Assembly: GCA_036245525.1 (NCBI GenBank)
Contig: BTPG01000005.1
Span: forward strand, 213,645,875-213,709,874
Length of the DNA: 64,000 nt
From: Semisulcospira habei
Taxonomy: Eukaryota > Mollusca > Gastropoda > Semisulcospiridae
Reading direction: 5' to 3'
Below the pieces are notes generated by a model. The model was given only the letters and a program-made list of their open reading frames with translations. It was not told the origin of the DNA and searched no databases. Each line of letters begins with the position of its first letter. Position 1 is the stretch's first letter. The translations under genes and the position numbers were made by a program. Of the stretch, positions 30,590 to 41,981 are shown piece by piece.

Positions 30590-31900
30590 CTTTAAGCATG
30601 TTTCACACATCTGTCAACCCATCGTGACCCTTGACAACCTTTGTGATGAGTCGACTAAATTAGTATGCATAGAAAAGTGTTATCATCAGCTACCTTTGTG
30701 CCAAATTTGATTAAAAAATTTGCAAAAATATTGATAATACAAACAATTTATTTTTATAATTTGTATTGTACGCACATTTGTCAGCCCTCTTGTGACCCTG
30801 GAACTTTCTGAGGGGTGATCCAAATTAGTATGCATAGATAGGTCTTACAATCAGGTATCTCTGTACCAAATTTGGGTTTGAAGTTGTGAATAGTATTTGA
30901 GAAAACAAAAACATCTTTTGTCAAAATATGGCTATTTTGAACCTATCTCCTGAACTCTTGTGACCCTTGACCTTTCCGAGAGGTCATCCAAACTAGTATG
31001 CATAGATAGGTCTTGATATCAGGTATCTCTGTTGCATGTTTGGTTTTGAAGTTGTGAATAATATTGGAGAAAAAAAAATCTTTTGTCAAAATATGGCTTT
31101 TTGAGACCTATTTCCAGAGCTCTTGTGACCCTTGACCTTTCCAAAGTATCAACTAAATTTGTATGCACATAAAAAGGTCTTCCCATCAGGTACCTTTGTA
31201 CCAAGTTTTGGTTTGAAGTTGTGAATAGTATTTGAGAAAAAATAATTATGTCAAAATATAACTATTTTTGACCTATTTCCAATTCCTGATCCCATGTGAC
31301 CCTGACCTTTGTGAGTGGTCACTCAAATTGGTATTTTTAGAAAGGTCATGCCACAAAATATCCTTGGACCAAGTGGATATCAATTTGGATGACCCGTCAG
31401 AAAGGTCAAGGGTCACAAATGATCATGAAATAGGAAACAAGTAGTCATTATTTTAAAACACAAAAAAAATGTTTTTTCTTAAATACTATTTGCAACTTCC
31501 ATCCCAAATCTGGTACAGAGATACCTGATGGTAAGATCTTCCTGTGCATGCTTATTTGGACGACCCGTCGGAAAGGTCAAGGGTGGCAAGAGATCAGGAA
31601 ATGATGTGAAAAAAATGTCTTGTTTGTATAATTTTAGTTCTTATCAGGATTTTTCAAAACTTTTCATCCAAATGTAGTAGAAAGGTGGCTGATAATAAGA
31701 CCGTTCTATGCGTACTAATTTGGTTCACTACTCCCAAAGTTCAAGGGTGATGGGAGGTTGACAAACTGAAAAGTACGTAAATTTTTATAAAACATTGGTT
31801 TTACAGGTAAATATGCCAAACCTTTTCTTATGTTAGAACACTAGAACACTTGCTTATTTCAGTGACCTGTTGGAAAGGTCACAGTCAACAATGTTTGATT
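30590..31900. repeat. Inverted array of ~170-bp units (five forward, about four reversed)
   Basis: The landmark GTGACCCTTGACCTTTC (variants) recurs on the plus strand near 30,622, 30,792, 30,959, 31,123 and 31,297. Its reverse complement GAAAGGTCAAGGGTCAC recurs near 31,405, 31,568, 31,735 and 31,870. Spacing is 164-174 bp. The turn-round is near 31,350-31,380. Units also share TATGCATAGATAGGTCTT and GGTATCTCTGTACCAAATTT. No coding frame. The left end directly abuts the broken POLB of copy 2. The element class is unknown. Confidence 0.8.
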
Positions 31901-32099
31901 AATTATGTTGATCAGTCATGCACGTGAACCTTAAGGGCTTTGCCATTCTTGCCTTTTCTTTTTCATGAATAATACATGACAGTGCCAGTACTTACTAACA
32001 TTTATGTTTTAGTATTAGTTGTCCAAGCTGTGTATGTTCTTTTACAGAGTGTATTACTTCATTAATTAATGAATATTTTGAAATGGTCTGTTGCAGATG

Positions 32100-32445
32100 G
32101 TGAGGTTAGCTCAAAAGTAAATCCAACTAGGCACATAATTCCATAGGAAATCTTGCCACAGCTATGCAGGTAGTGCATGATGGACAGTCACTGTACAGTG
32201 TTGCTGAAGCTTCTTTTTAGTAAACAAAGTTACTTTGTGACATGCCATGAAGACCTTAGCAAACGGCTTAAAACTGTCAGGCAGAGCTGCAAAACAAGGC
32301 AGGTTTTCTTGTTTTGAACTAGAGCTCGAGCAATACATATTGATGGCATCTAGAAGTAGTTTTCCACTTGATTTGAAAACTTATCATGGCCTGGCCTATG
32401 GGCTGATTCAGCGAAACATTAAAGTTCACTCCTCTTTCTGGGATG
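32100..32445 (+). pseudogene. Remnant of a pogo/CENP-B-type transposase N-terminus
   Basis: A frame near 32,163 reads AMQVVHDGQSLYSVAEASF, like the pipsqueak-type helix-turn-helix that starts pogo-family transposases, and is then interrupted by stops. Frame 32,247-32,440 reads GRAAKQGRFSCFELELEQYI and FPLDLKTYHGLAYGLIQRN, matching the layout of the CENP-B-type second helix-turn-helix. The catalytic DDE domain is not seen; the frame runs into a minisatellite. Call based on pattern only. Confidence 0.4.
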
Positions 32446-32560
32446 ACAATGGACGAGACGGGAAAGACTGGGATGACAATGGACGAGAGGGGAAGGACTG
32501 GGATGACAATGGACGAGAGAGGAAGGACTGGGATGACAATGGACAAGAGGGGAAGGACTG
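32443..32560 (+). repeat. 30-bp minisatellite, four copies
   Basis: Four tandem copies of CTGGGATGACAATGGACGAG plus 10 bases, nearly identical. The unit is a multiple of three, so the transposase-like frame stays open through it (WDDNGREGKD repeats) to a stop at 32,561. Confidence 0.9.
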
Positions 32561-32569
32561 AGTGAAGGG

Positions 32570-33400
32570 GTTAACATAAGGATGAGTAATGTGAGAACAT
32601 ATGCACGGAAGTCTTATTAAGAAAGTAAATGGGGCACTTTATTTGAATACTGACACAGTTCCCACCTAGTTTACATTTATATTCTCTTATTTTCGCCACA
32701 GCTCATAACAGCCACCATTTTCCCTAGTTTTGATGGCGACTTTAAAAAAAAAATAATCTAGTCACATTTTAATCATATTATTTTTCCTGTTAGATCTATG
32801 ACTGCTGCATATCTAACATGTAACCTGATATATTTGCAAAATTAATTTTTGTCTGCACCTGCCCCCTCCCCCTCCCCCCCCCCCCAAAAAAAAAAAAAAA
32901 GCCTGCCCCAGATTTTAATTCTTGATTATACCAAAAATGTTGAGGTTTCTGGTCTGATATTTGCTTTTAACTCTGAATAACAACGATTCAAGTATTGTGT
33001 TTACACTGTAGTCAAAGAGCTAACTTAACTGTGAGTGTTTGTGAGCCAAACTAAAGTGTTGCGTCTCAAACTGCTCCATTTTTGTCTCAGCCTACCCTGC
33101 TCAGTGTCTCAACATGCCCTGTTGTGTATCAAACTGCCCCTGTTTGATCACTTTTTTAAAATCAGTTATTGTGGCAAAACTGTCTGCAATTTTTGTTAAT
33201 TTTTCTGTTGTGTATGTCACTGAACCTACTGTCTTTGACCTGATTGTGATTTAGTAATACTCCTTGTGGCCGCTGTCTTCCAAAAGACATTTATTGTCAT
33301 GAGCACCTCCAGCTCATAGATGTTTATAGAATCTTTGTCTTTCAGATAGGATGGATGGATAAGCTGCGGTCTTTCATAATGATGGTATTCGCGGGTCAGG
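32570..33400. other. Non-coding stretch with a C-run/A-run
   Basis: No gene or recognisable repeat apart from a pyrimidine stretch ending in poly(C) then poly(A) (32,865-32,900). Confidence 0.4.
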
Positions 33401-33402
33401 TA

Positions 33403-34053
33403 TTCATGTCGCTACATCAGATATGTCAAACACCACATTCATGTCGCTACATCAGATATGTCAAACACCACATTCATGTCGCTACATCAGATATGTCAAC
33501 AAGTACATTCATGTCGCTACATCAGATATGTCAAACACCACATTCATGTCGCTACATCAGATATGTCAACAAGTACATTCATGTCGCTACATCAGATATG
33601 TCAAACACCACATTCATGTCGCTACATCAGATATGTCAAACACCACATTCATGTCACTACATCAGATATGTCAAACACCACATTCATGTCGCTACATCAG
33701 ATATGTCAAACACCACATTCATGTTGCTACATCACATATGTCAAACACCACATTCATGTCACTACATCAGATATGTCAAACACCACATTCATGTCGATAC
33801 ATCAGATATATCAACAAGTACATTCATGTCGCTACATCAGATATGTCAAACACCACATTCATGTCGCTACATCACATATGTCAAACACCACATTCATGTC
33901 GCTACATCAGATATGTCAACAAGTACATTCATGTCGCTACATCAGATATGTGAAACACCACATTCATGTCGCTACATCAGATATGTCAAACACCACATTC
34001 ATGTCACTACATCAGATATGTCAAACACCACATTCATGTCACTACATTTTCTC
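33403..34053 (+). repeat. 35-bp minisatellite, left part (about 18-19 copies)
   Basis: Unit GTCGCTACATCAGATATGTC plus AAACACCACATTCAT, 35 bp. A variant with AACAAGTACATTCAT recurs irregularly. None of the three plus-strand frames has a stop inside the unit, so three long overlapping frames appear; this is a property of the unit, not evidence for a protein. The same array resumes at 38,471 after LINE F. Confidence 0.95.
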
Positions 34054-34079
34054 TTGGCTTGACTTCGCGAACGAAGATT

Positions 34080-35936
34080 CTATAGGGGTTGTCCACGACG
34101 TCTGCAGGCATTCTCGTGATTGCGGAGGCCAATCCGGGAAAGGCAGGTTCGACCGCAGTGACTGCAGAGGGAGGTCTGGCCAGGGTTCTAAATTGTGGCA
34201 TCTCTGTTTTTTTCTCCTGAGCCGCTTGTCTTTAAGGCCAGCTCTGCGAGAGTCCTCAAAGGAGACAGCTGCCTTGTAAATGGTGGGGCGCCAGGTGTCA
34301 CGGTCTGCAGCAAGTGAAGACCACTGGCGGTGGTCGATTTGGCAGGCACTAAGTGACTTCTTTAGACAGTCTTTGTATCTCTTCTTTGGTGCCCCTCTGT
34401 CTCTGTGTCCAGTGGCGAGCTCGCCGAACAGGGTGATCTTGGGTAGGCGATGATCCTCCATCCTGGAGACGTGCACAGCCCAGCGGAGCTGTGTCCGCAG
34501 CAGCAATGCCTCGATGCTCACAGTTTCTGTCTGTTTAAGGACCTCGACGTTTGTGACATAGTCACTCCAGTGAATGCCAAGGATTGTACGCAGGCAGCGC
34601 TGGTGGAAGCGTTCGAGGAGTCGTAGTTGGCTGTGGTAGAGGGCCCAGGACTCGGAACCAAACAGCAGGGTGGTGAGGACGACAGCTCTGTACACGCTGA
34701 TCTTCGTGCCTGTTTTTAGCTGTTGATTGTGCCACACCCGCTTATATAGACGCCCAAAAGCGCTGTTTGCTTTTGCCAGCCTGCTGTCCAGCTCCTTGTC
34801 CAGCTTGACGTCTGACGTAATGATGCAGCCAAGGTAGGTAAACTGGTGCACTGACTTCAGTTCAGACTCGCCGATGGTGATGTGGGGAGGGCGATACTCT
34901 ACCTTGGGTGCCGGCTGATGGAGAACTTCTGTCTTTTTCAGACTGACCTCGAGTCCAAAGAGCTGGGCAGCGTCTGCAAAGCAGGATGTGATGCGCTGCA
35001 GGGCTCTCTCTGTGTGTGCAACGAGGGCAGCGTTGTCAGCGAAGAGCAGCTCACGAATCAGTTGGTCTAGGGTTTTGGTGTGGGCCTGCAGTCGTCTGAG
35101 GTTGAACAGACTGCCATCGAGACAATACCTGATGTACACTACATCGTCATAGTCGAGGTCGACTGTGGCCTGCTTCAACATCATGCAAAAGAAGATGGTG
35201 AAGAGGGTTGGTGCCAGTACACAGCCCTGCGTCACACCGTTGAGAATGGGGAATGGTTATGATAGGTCATCGTTGAGTCTGACCTGGCCTTGCTGGTCCT
35301 CGTGTAGCTGTACGATCATGCTGGGGAACTTTGGGGGACAGCCAAGTCGCTCCAGGATCAGCCACATGCCTTGCCTGTTTACAGTGTCGAACACTTTTGT
35401 TAGGTCGACAAACGTTACGTACAGCCCTTTGTTCTGCTGGCGGCACTTCTCCTGAAGCTGTCTCAGCACAAAGACCATGTCGGTGGTACTCCTGTTGGCT
35501 CTGAAGCCACACTGGCCCTCTGGGAGGTGGTCTTCTGCAATGGCAGGTACCAGTCGATTCAGGACCAGCCTTGCGAATATTTTCCCAGCAATGTGCAGCA
35601 AGGTAATTCCTCGATAGTTGGAGCAGGCAGACTTCTCTCCTTTGTTCTTGTACAGGGTGATGACGACTGCATCACGGAGATCCTTTGGTAGTGTTCCTTC
35701 CTCCCAGCAGCAGAGAAAGAGGTCATGAGTGCTGGGCCTCCATGTTTCCAGATCTCTGGTGGGATTCCGTCAATGCCTGCTGCTTTGCCACACTTGAGCT
35801 GGTGGATGGCTGTGAGGGTCTCTTCAGCAGTGGACTGTTCGTCCAATTCAACCTTTACTGTGAGGTGTGGGATTTGGAAGATGACTGCTTTTTGAACAGT
35901 GTGCTTAGCGCTGAAGAGGTCCTAAAAGTATTCCGA
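34080..35936 (-). pseudogene. LINE F: reverse transcriptase, frameshifted, with altered catalytic motif
   Basis: Downstream of foldback element 2 the RT is read in three frames: 35,846-35,559 (LKCGKAAGIDGIPPEIW), 35,601-35,257 (ANRSTTDMVFVLRQLQEKCR, FVDLTKVFDTVNRQ) and 35,235-34,080 (TQGCVLAPTLFTIFF onward). The catalytic motif reads LLFADNAALVAH where LINEs A and G have FADD, so the second catalytic Asp is replaced by Asn. The end carries the finger-containing C-terminus in another frame. It is inactive in cis. Confidence 0.82.
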
Positions 35937-36183
35937 ACAGACCAAAACGGTGACTGCCAAGCGTGTAATATGCAAAGAAGTACCCAACGGAGAAAGAAAC
36001 ACGCTTAGAAAAGACGGGTACAACACAATTTATTAATATTTCGGGTAAATACACTTTGTCAAAATAGACAAACAAACAGATGTCTGTTTGTTTGTTTGTC
36101 TATTTTGACAAAGGGTATTTACCCGAAATATTAATAAATTGTATTGTACCCGTCTTTTCTAAGCGTGTTTCTTTCTCCGTTGG
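35937..36183 (+). mobile_element. Foldback element 2: near-perfect hairpin with almost no loop
   Basis: Flanked by 9-bp duplications GTATTCCGA (35,928-35,936 and 36,184-36,192) in LINE F; LINE A has one related site (near 7,577). It shares the asymmetric head GACCAAAACGGTGACTGCC (35,940-35,977) and the outer about 100 bp of each arm with element 1, but the centre is just ACAGATGTCTGT (near 36,080). It has the same plus orientation as element 1. No coding capacity. Confidence 0.8.
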
Positions 36184-37626
36184 GTATTCCGACCAGCGGT
36201 ACAAGATAGAGTTATTATCTGTGAGGAGTGCCTGTCCATCAGCGCTTCGCAGTGGACTTTGTATCAGGTGCTTAAGGCCATACACTGCTTTCAGTGCTTC
36301 GTAGAAGCCCCTGTAGTCACCGTTGTCAGCACAAAGCTGGGTCCTCTGTGCGAGTATGGTCCACCACTCGTTCTGGAGATCTCTGAGCTTGCGCTGGAGA
36401 CTGCTGCAGATGAGGCGGAAGGCAGACTTCTTCACATGGCAGGAAGGCTGGGCTAGGTGGGCCTGACGGGCGGCTCTTTTTTTTTTTTTTGCTAGGAGTT
36501 CCTGGATCTCTACGTCATTTTCGTCAAACCAGTCTTTGTTCCTCTTTCTAGCAAAACCCAAGACCTCTGCAGAGGATTTTGCGATAGCAGTTTTCAGCCG
36601 TTCCCAGAGTGTTTCAGGTGAGGAGTCTGCTGGGTCAGCTGTGTCTGTGAGCCTGCGCTGTAAATCTGTCTGAAAGGCAGCTTTTATGTCGTCACGCTGA
36701 AGGCTGGCAACATCAAGCTTTTTCTTAGGGCCCCCCCCCCCCCCCCCCGCTTTCTTGGGTTTTGGCTTGAAGTGGAGCCTGAGTTTGCAGCGGACAAGGC
36801 GGTGGTCAGTGTGGCACTCTGCGCTGGGCATCACTCTTGTGAGGAGGACATCACTGCGGTCCCTCTGACGCACTAGGACATAGTCGATAAGGTGCCAGTG
36901 TTTGGAGCGAGGATGCATCCAGGTGGTCTTTCGACTGTTCTTTTGCTGGAAAGTAGTGTTGGTGATGACAAGCTGCTGCTCTGCACAGAACTCCAACAGT
37001 AGGCGGCCATTGTCATTGCAGTTCCCAACACCATGCTTGCCGAGGACTACTTTCCAGGCTTCATAGTCCTGGCCCACTCTGGCGTTGAAGTCGCCAAGGA
37101 TGATGACTTTGTCGTCTGCAGGGGTGCTCTGTAGGAGGCTGCGCAGGTCAGTGTAGAGCTTGTCCTTTTCTGCAGGCTCTACCTGGAGTGTTGGGGAGTA
37201 CACACTGAGAAGGGCGACGTGTTGCTTGTGTCTCAGTGGGAGGCGCATGGACATGATGCGGTCTGAGTGACCGGTTGGTAGGTTTTCCAGCTTAGTCGCA
37301 ATGCAGGTCTTGACCATGAAGCCCACGCCCGAGAGCCGTCTTTCTGATGCAGACTTGCTTGACCAGTAGAGGTTGTAGCCAGCGCCAAGTTGTTGGAGAC
37401 TGCCTTCGTCCGGGAGGCGTACTTCGCTGAGCGCAGCGATGTCGATGTTTAACTTCCGCAATTCATGGGCAATGAGGGCGGAACGACGTTCAGGGCGTCC
37501 GCTGTCTGCTGTGTCAAGCATAGTTCGGATGTTCCAGCATGCTACGTTGAGTCCGGTCGTGGTCGTCATTGTTTTTACTTGTTTTCTGACCGCAGGAGAA
37601 GATGCCCGTTGACCGCGGCTAGCCAA
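36184..37626 (-). pseudogene. LINE F: APE endonuclease and linker
   Basis: Open from an ATG at 37,626 (or 37,569, MTTTTGLNVACWNIRTML, the equivalent of the LINE G start). Endonuclease signs: NIDIAALSEVRLPDEG, ILGDFNARVGQDYEAW, TWMHPRSKHWHLIDYV, and CHTDHRLVRCKL. A run of 18 G on the sense strand (36,731-36,748) adds a Gly stretch. The linker FARKRNKDWFDENDVEIQE follows. The frame is cut at 36,183 by foldback element 2; the endonuclease itself looks complete. Confidence 0.82.
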
Positions 37627-38470
37627 CTGGGGTTGTGAGGGGATGAGCTTTGGTTAGGCCACCTTTTCTAGGCCCCTCTCCGTGTGGAGCAAGCAGTGCT
37701 GTCCCTAGAGAAGGCTGCTTGGTCGTTCAGGGTGTGCCGAGTGACGTTGTAATGCCCAGGTCAACATCAGGCGACCAATATCCTAAAACGCCTGCATGCA
37801 GGTTTGAGACTGCGGCTTCCAGTGACATCTTTCACCTGCCGTTTCGCCCCTCGCCCGTCGCTACAGGACTTGGAATGGTCTGTGTCATGGTCCGTGGGCG
37901 TTTCCTAAAGCCTGCGCAGTGGAGCTTTTTGGTGGAGTGCAGTGTGCGCAGTACTGGCCCCACCTTTAAACCCTTGGTTCGTCTGCCATAGCCTAGCAAG
38001 CTGGGACGATGGCATCGAGGTCCTCAGGTCCTCAGGTCAAAAAACTCTGGCTCTGGCTCTGGCTCAAAAACCTTCCCCGGAGACACGGTGGCTTTGAAGT
38101 CAGGGTTTTCCTTCCTTAACCTTTCCGCAGCCAAGCGGCCAGGCCTGCAAGGCAGCAGGACAATGTTGATTAATTTTCGAGGTTCTCTCCTCTAGATCCG
38201 CCGTGTTTAGCCTGGGGGCTCGTGCTCCCAGTTTTTGAGTCACCTCGGAGAGGATGTGGCCAGGGACCACGCACGGGCGGTCTTGGGATGAAGGGATGCT
38301 ATGCTAGTCTGGAGGGATTACACACGAGGTGCCTCACGAAGGCCAAGAGGCCCTAGACTAGGGTGATCCCGGGGGAGGCGCTGTAAGAGTTCCCCACTAC
38401 ACGCACCACCAACGCAACTCGTCCCCTGGAGCTCCCACCTTTTGAGTCAGGCAGCGACCCCTTGACCCCT

Positions 38471-39115
38471 GTCACCACATCAGATATGTCAAACACCACA
38501 TTCATGTCGCTACATCAGATATGTCAAACACCACATTCATGTCGCTACATCAGAAATGTCAAACACCACATTCATGTCGCTACATCAGATATGTCAAACA
38601 CTACATTTATGTCGCTACATCAGATATGTCAAACACCACATTTATGTCGCTACGTCAGATATGTCAAACACCACATTCATGTCGCTACATCAGATATGTC
38701 AAACACTACATTCATGTCGCTACATCAGATATGTCAAACACCACATTCATGTCACTAATTCAGATATGTCAAACACCATATTCATGTCACTACATCAGAT
38801 ATGTCAAACACCACATTCATTTCGCTACATCAGATATGTCAAAACACCACATTTATGTCGCTACATCAGTTGTATCAATCACCACATTCATGTCGCTACA
38901 TCAGATATATCAAACACCACATTCATGCGCTACATCGGATATGTCAAACACCACATTCATGTCACTACATCAGATATGTCAAACACCACATTCATGTCAC
39001 TACATCAGATATGTCAAACACCACATTCATGTCGCTACATCAGTTATGTCAAACACCACATTCATGTCGCTACATAAGATATGTCAAACACCACATTCAT
39101 GTCGCTACATCAGTT
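38471..39115 (+). repeat. 35-bp minisatellite, right part (about 18 copies)
   Basis: Same 35-bp unit as 33,403-34,053 with slightly more sequence variation (for example TTTATGTCGC and CAGTTATGTC variants and one unit missing a base near 38,925). Ends at CATCAG followed by unique sequence at 39,116. Confidence 0.95.
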
Positions 39116-40042
39116 CAAGATGAAGCGCATAGTTGATGGGGATGCTTTCAGACAGACAACACGCCGCGTTACTGTCCGAGAGGAGGGGATGGGGCTAAAA
39201 AGCGGCTCCAAGAGCAAACCTTGTTATCTTACGTAAGACAGCAAATGTATGTCGTACAAATGAAGTCACCGATCATCCATGCATCCGCTCTTCATCCGTC
39301 GTGTGTGTATGCGTGCGTGCGTGCATTCATGTGCATTTGTCTAAAGCAATTTCTCAGGGACTATAACATCCATAGACTTTCAACTCGACACAACTGTAGT
39401 TTACAAGAACACCTTAATAATCACATTTTACCTTTTTTAAAAGGTCAAAGTCATCATAGGTCAATGTTTTTTTTTTAAAGATAAGTCAGTTTTCGTACAC
39501 ACATATACTCCCCCCTCCCCCCCCCCCCAATCCCCTTAACCACAATTACGCTTCAGACGCAAAGGTTTGTGTTTTATTTGTGTAATCAGCGTGCTCACTG
39601 AGGCTAGGAGTCGGTTGTTTGGTTCAGGTTCACTTATTTTTTGTTTCCATCAAGTTCGGAATGTAGTGTGTACATTTATTACCAGTGTTAAGAGGCGAGG
39701 CTGTGAAGCTGAGCGGAATGTTTAGACAAGAGCCAGCCGGGGTACTCAGTGACTGCACCCTGCCTAGTGTTGTTTGTACTCAGTGACTGCACCCTGCCTA
39801 GCGTTGTTTGTACTCAGTGACTGCACCCTGCCTAGCGTTGTTTATACTCAGTGACTGCACCCTGCCTAGTGTTGCTTTCCCCCTTCCCAGGCCTCAGCTG
39901 TGGTGCCAGACTAATCTGATCACTGCAAAGTACTTTTGCTTGTAAGTTCTGTATTGTTGTAATAGTTGAATTTTTTTTTCTAGTAGCGGTTTATGCGACA
40001 ATATAGTGTCTAAAGTGCTCTAAGTGTTGTTAATGGTTTTGT
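39116..40042. other. Non-coding stretch with a 33-bp, four-copy repeat and a ~42-bp repeat
   Basis: No gene. TACTCAGTGACTGCACCCTG plus 13 bases is repeated four times (about 39,741-39,871). From 40,003 begins a ~42-bp tandem unit (TATAGTGTCTAAAGTGCTCT plus 22 bases) that is the target of the SINE-LINE chimera and continues after it at 44,480. Confidence 0.6.
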
Positions 40043-40053
40043 ATAGTGTCTAA
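40043..40053 (+). repeat. Left target duplication of the SINE-LINE chimera
   Basis: ATAGTGTCTAA, repeated exactly at 44,480-44,490. It flanks the whole SINE plus LINE G block. Confidence 0.75.
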
Positions 40054-40532
40054 GCGGGGAAGTGGCGCAGTGGTTAAGGCGTCTGCCTCCAATGCCAAAG
40101 GTGCGAGGTTCGATACCGGGTTCCGGCGTTGGATTTTTTTCCTCTGGTACCCCACCCGGGTCTGCCCTGGGGGACTTGGGTGGGGTTAGGTATTTTTTAG
40201 TTCCCAGGGTCACCCTGGTCAGCCCCACAGGGTGGGTTTTTCTCTCTATTCTGGGGCATGTGTTTCTGTCTACCCTTTGTCCATTCACCTGTATTTGCCT
40301 TTTTAAAACTCTCCCTACTGTCTGCACTGCCTGTAGCTCTTGATATTGGATGTGTGTTGCTAAATGGTCTTATCTTTATTTAGGCCCCATGTGTTAGGTT
40401 TATTTGATGTATTTGACCGGCTGGCGACATACATTCAATGTTCTGTTGGTTTTTTTTTTTTTTCACTAGCAGTGCAGGCACGTCCTGAGAAAGCCTTGTT
40501 GCTGTCGGGACGTTAAGCAATATACAATCAAT
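40054..40532 (+). mobile_element. Full-length tRNA-derived SINE
   Basis: 479 bp. The RNA polymerase III A box TGGCGCAGTGG (40,063-40,073) and B box GGTTCGATACC (40,107-40,117) lie in a tRNA-like head. The body starts with CCCCACCCGGGTCTGCCCTG, and the 3' region contains CACGTCCTGAGAAAGCCTTG and CGGGACGTTAAGCAATATAC with a CAAT end. Partial copies occur at 25,959, 45,254 and, diverged, 63,104. It is not a tRNA gene: the head lacks a complete cloverleaf. The 3' end is joined directly to the 5' end of LINE G. Confidence 0.9.
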
Positions 40533-41228
40533 CTCCTCTGGTAAGTGTCACCGTCTGGGCAGTGGGCAGATGTTCACATCTGCACGGGACATAGACGACC
40601 CCGGCCCCCACGAGTCCCCTGCTGCCTTGCAGGCTTGGCCGCTTGGCTGCGGAAAGGCTAAGGGAGGAAACCCCTGAAATCAAAGCCCCCGTGTCTCCGG
40701 GGAAGGCTTTTGAGCCAGAGACTAAGACAAGGACAGTCTGATATAAAACCTACGACCCGAGGACCTCGATGCCACCGTCCCAGCTTGCTAGGCCATGGCA
40801 AACGAACCAAGGGTTTAAAGGGTGGGGCCAGTACTGCGCACACTGCACTCCACCAAAAAGCTCCACCGCGCAGGCTTTAGGAAACGCCCACGGACTATGA
40901 CACTGAACTTTCCAAGTCCTGTAGCGATGGGCAAGGGGCAAAACGGCAGGTGAAAGATGTCACTGGAAGCCGCAGTCTCAAACCTGCATGCAGGCGGTTC
41001 AGGATATTGGTCGCCTGATGTTGACCTGGGGATGACAACGTCACTCGGCACACCCTGAACGACCAAGCAGCCTTCTCTAGGGACAGCACTGCTTGCTCCA
41101 CACGGAGAGGGGCCTAGAAAAGGTGGCCTAACCAAAGCTTATCCCCTCGTAACCCAGTTGGCTAGCCGCGGTCAACGGGCATCTTCTCATGCGGTCAGAA
41201 AACAAGAAAAAACAATGGATCCACTCTC

Positions 41229-41981
41229 ATGACGACCACGACCGGACTCAACGTAGGATGCTGGAACATCCGAACCATGCTCGACACAGCAGACAGCGGA
41301 CGCCCTGAACGTCGCTCCGCCCTCATTGCCCATGAATTGCGGAGGTTAAACATCGACATCGCCGCGCTCAGCGAAGTACGCCTCCCGGAGGAAGGCAGCC
41401 TCCAAGAACTTGGCGCTGGCTACACCCTCTACTGGTCAGGCAGGCCTGCATCAGAAAGACGGCTCTCAGGCGTGGGCTTTATGGTGACGACCCACATTGC
41501 GACTAAGCTGGAAAACCTACCAACGGGTCACTCCGACCGCATCATGTCCATGCGCCTCCCACTGAGACACCAGCAATACGTCACCCTTCTCAGTGTGTAC
41601 TCCCCAACCCTCCTTGCAGAGCCTGCAGAAAAAGACAAGTTCTACTCTGACCTGCGCAGCCTCCTGCAGAGCACCCCTGCAGACGACAAAGTCATCATCC
41701 TTGGCGACTTCAACGCCAGAGTGGGCAAAGACTCTGAAGCCTGGAAAGGAGTCCTCGGCAAGCATGGCGTTGGGAACTGCAATGACAATGGTCGCCTACT
41801 GTTGGAGCTCTGTGCAGAGCAGCAACTTGTCATCACCAACACTACTTTCCAGCAAAAGGACAGTCGAAAGACCACCTGGATGCATCCTCGCTCCAAGCAC
41901 TGGCACCTTATCGACTATGTCCTAGTGCGTCAGAGGGACCGCAGTGACGTCCTCCTCACCAGAGTGATGCCCAGCGCATAG
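41229..41981 (+). pseudogene. LINE G: APE endonuclease, ending at one nonsense codon
   Basis: Starts at ATG 41,229 (MTTTTGLNVGCWNIRTMLDT). Blocks DIAALSEVRLPEEG, IILGDFNARVGKDSEAW, RKTTWMHPRSKHWHLIDYV. It stops at TAG 41,979-41,981, where LINE F has GAG, just before the TDHRLV block that completes the active site. A single base change thus removes the last catalytic segment. After it the reading continues, with a shift at the C-run and another in-frame TAA near 42,211. Confidence 0.85.

Larger units (their letters stand above)
34056..38470 (-). mobile_element. LINE F: near full-length copy of the LINE A/G family, inserted in the 35-bp array
   Basis: About 4.4 kb on the minus strand between the two halves of the 35-bp array. 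Imperfect 11-bp flanks TGTCACTACAT (ending at 34,049) and TGTCACCACAT (starting at about 38,468) are consistent with a target duplication in the repeat. It has a long GC-rich 5' UTR (37,627-38,470), an endonuclease frame, RT frames and the family 3' end CAAGCCAAGAG. It is itself interrupted by foldback element 2 (35,937-36,183). Confidence 0.87.

Noticed and set aside
33355..34279. Three overlapping ORFs of 176-273 residues in the 35-bp array
   Set aside because: All three plus frames are stop-free in the unit; one frame runs on into LINE F antisense sequence.
40054..40130. tRNA gene
   Set aside because: A and B boxes are present, but it is the head of a 479-bp SINE whose bodies recur in the window; no full cloverleaf or anticodon arm could be drawn.
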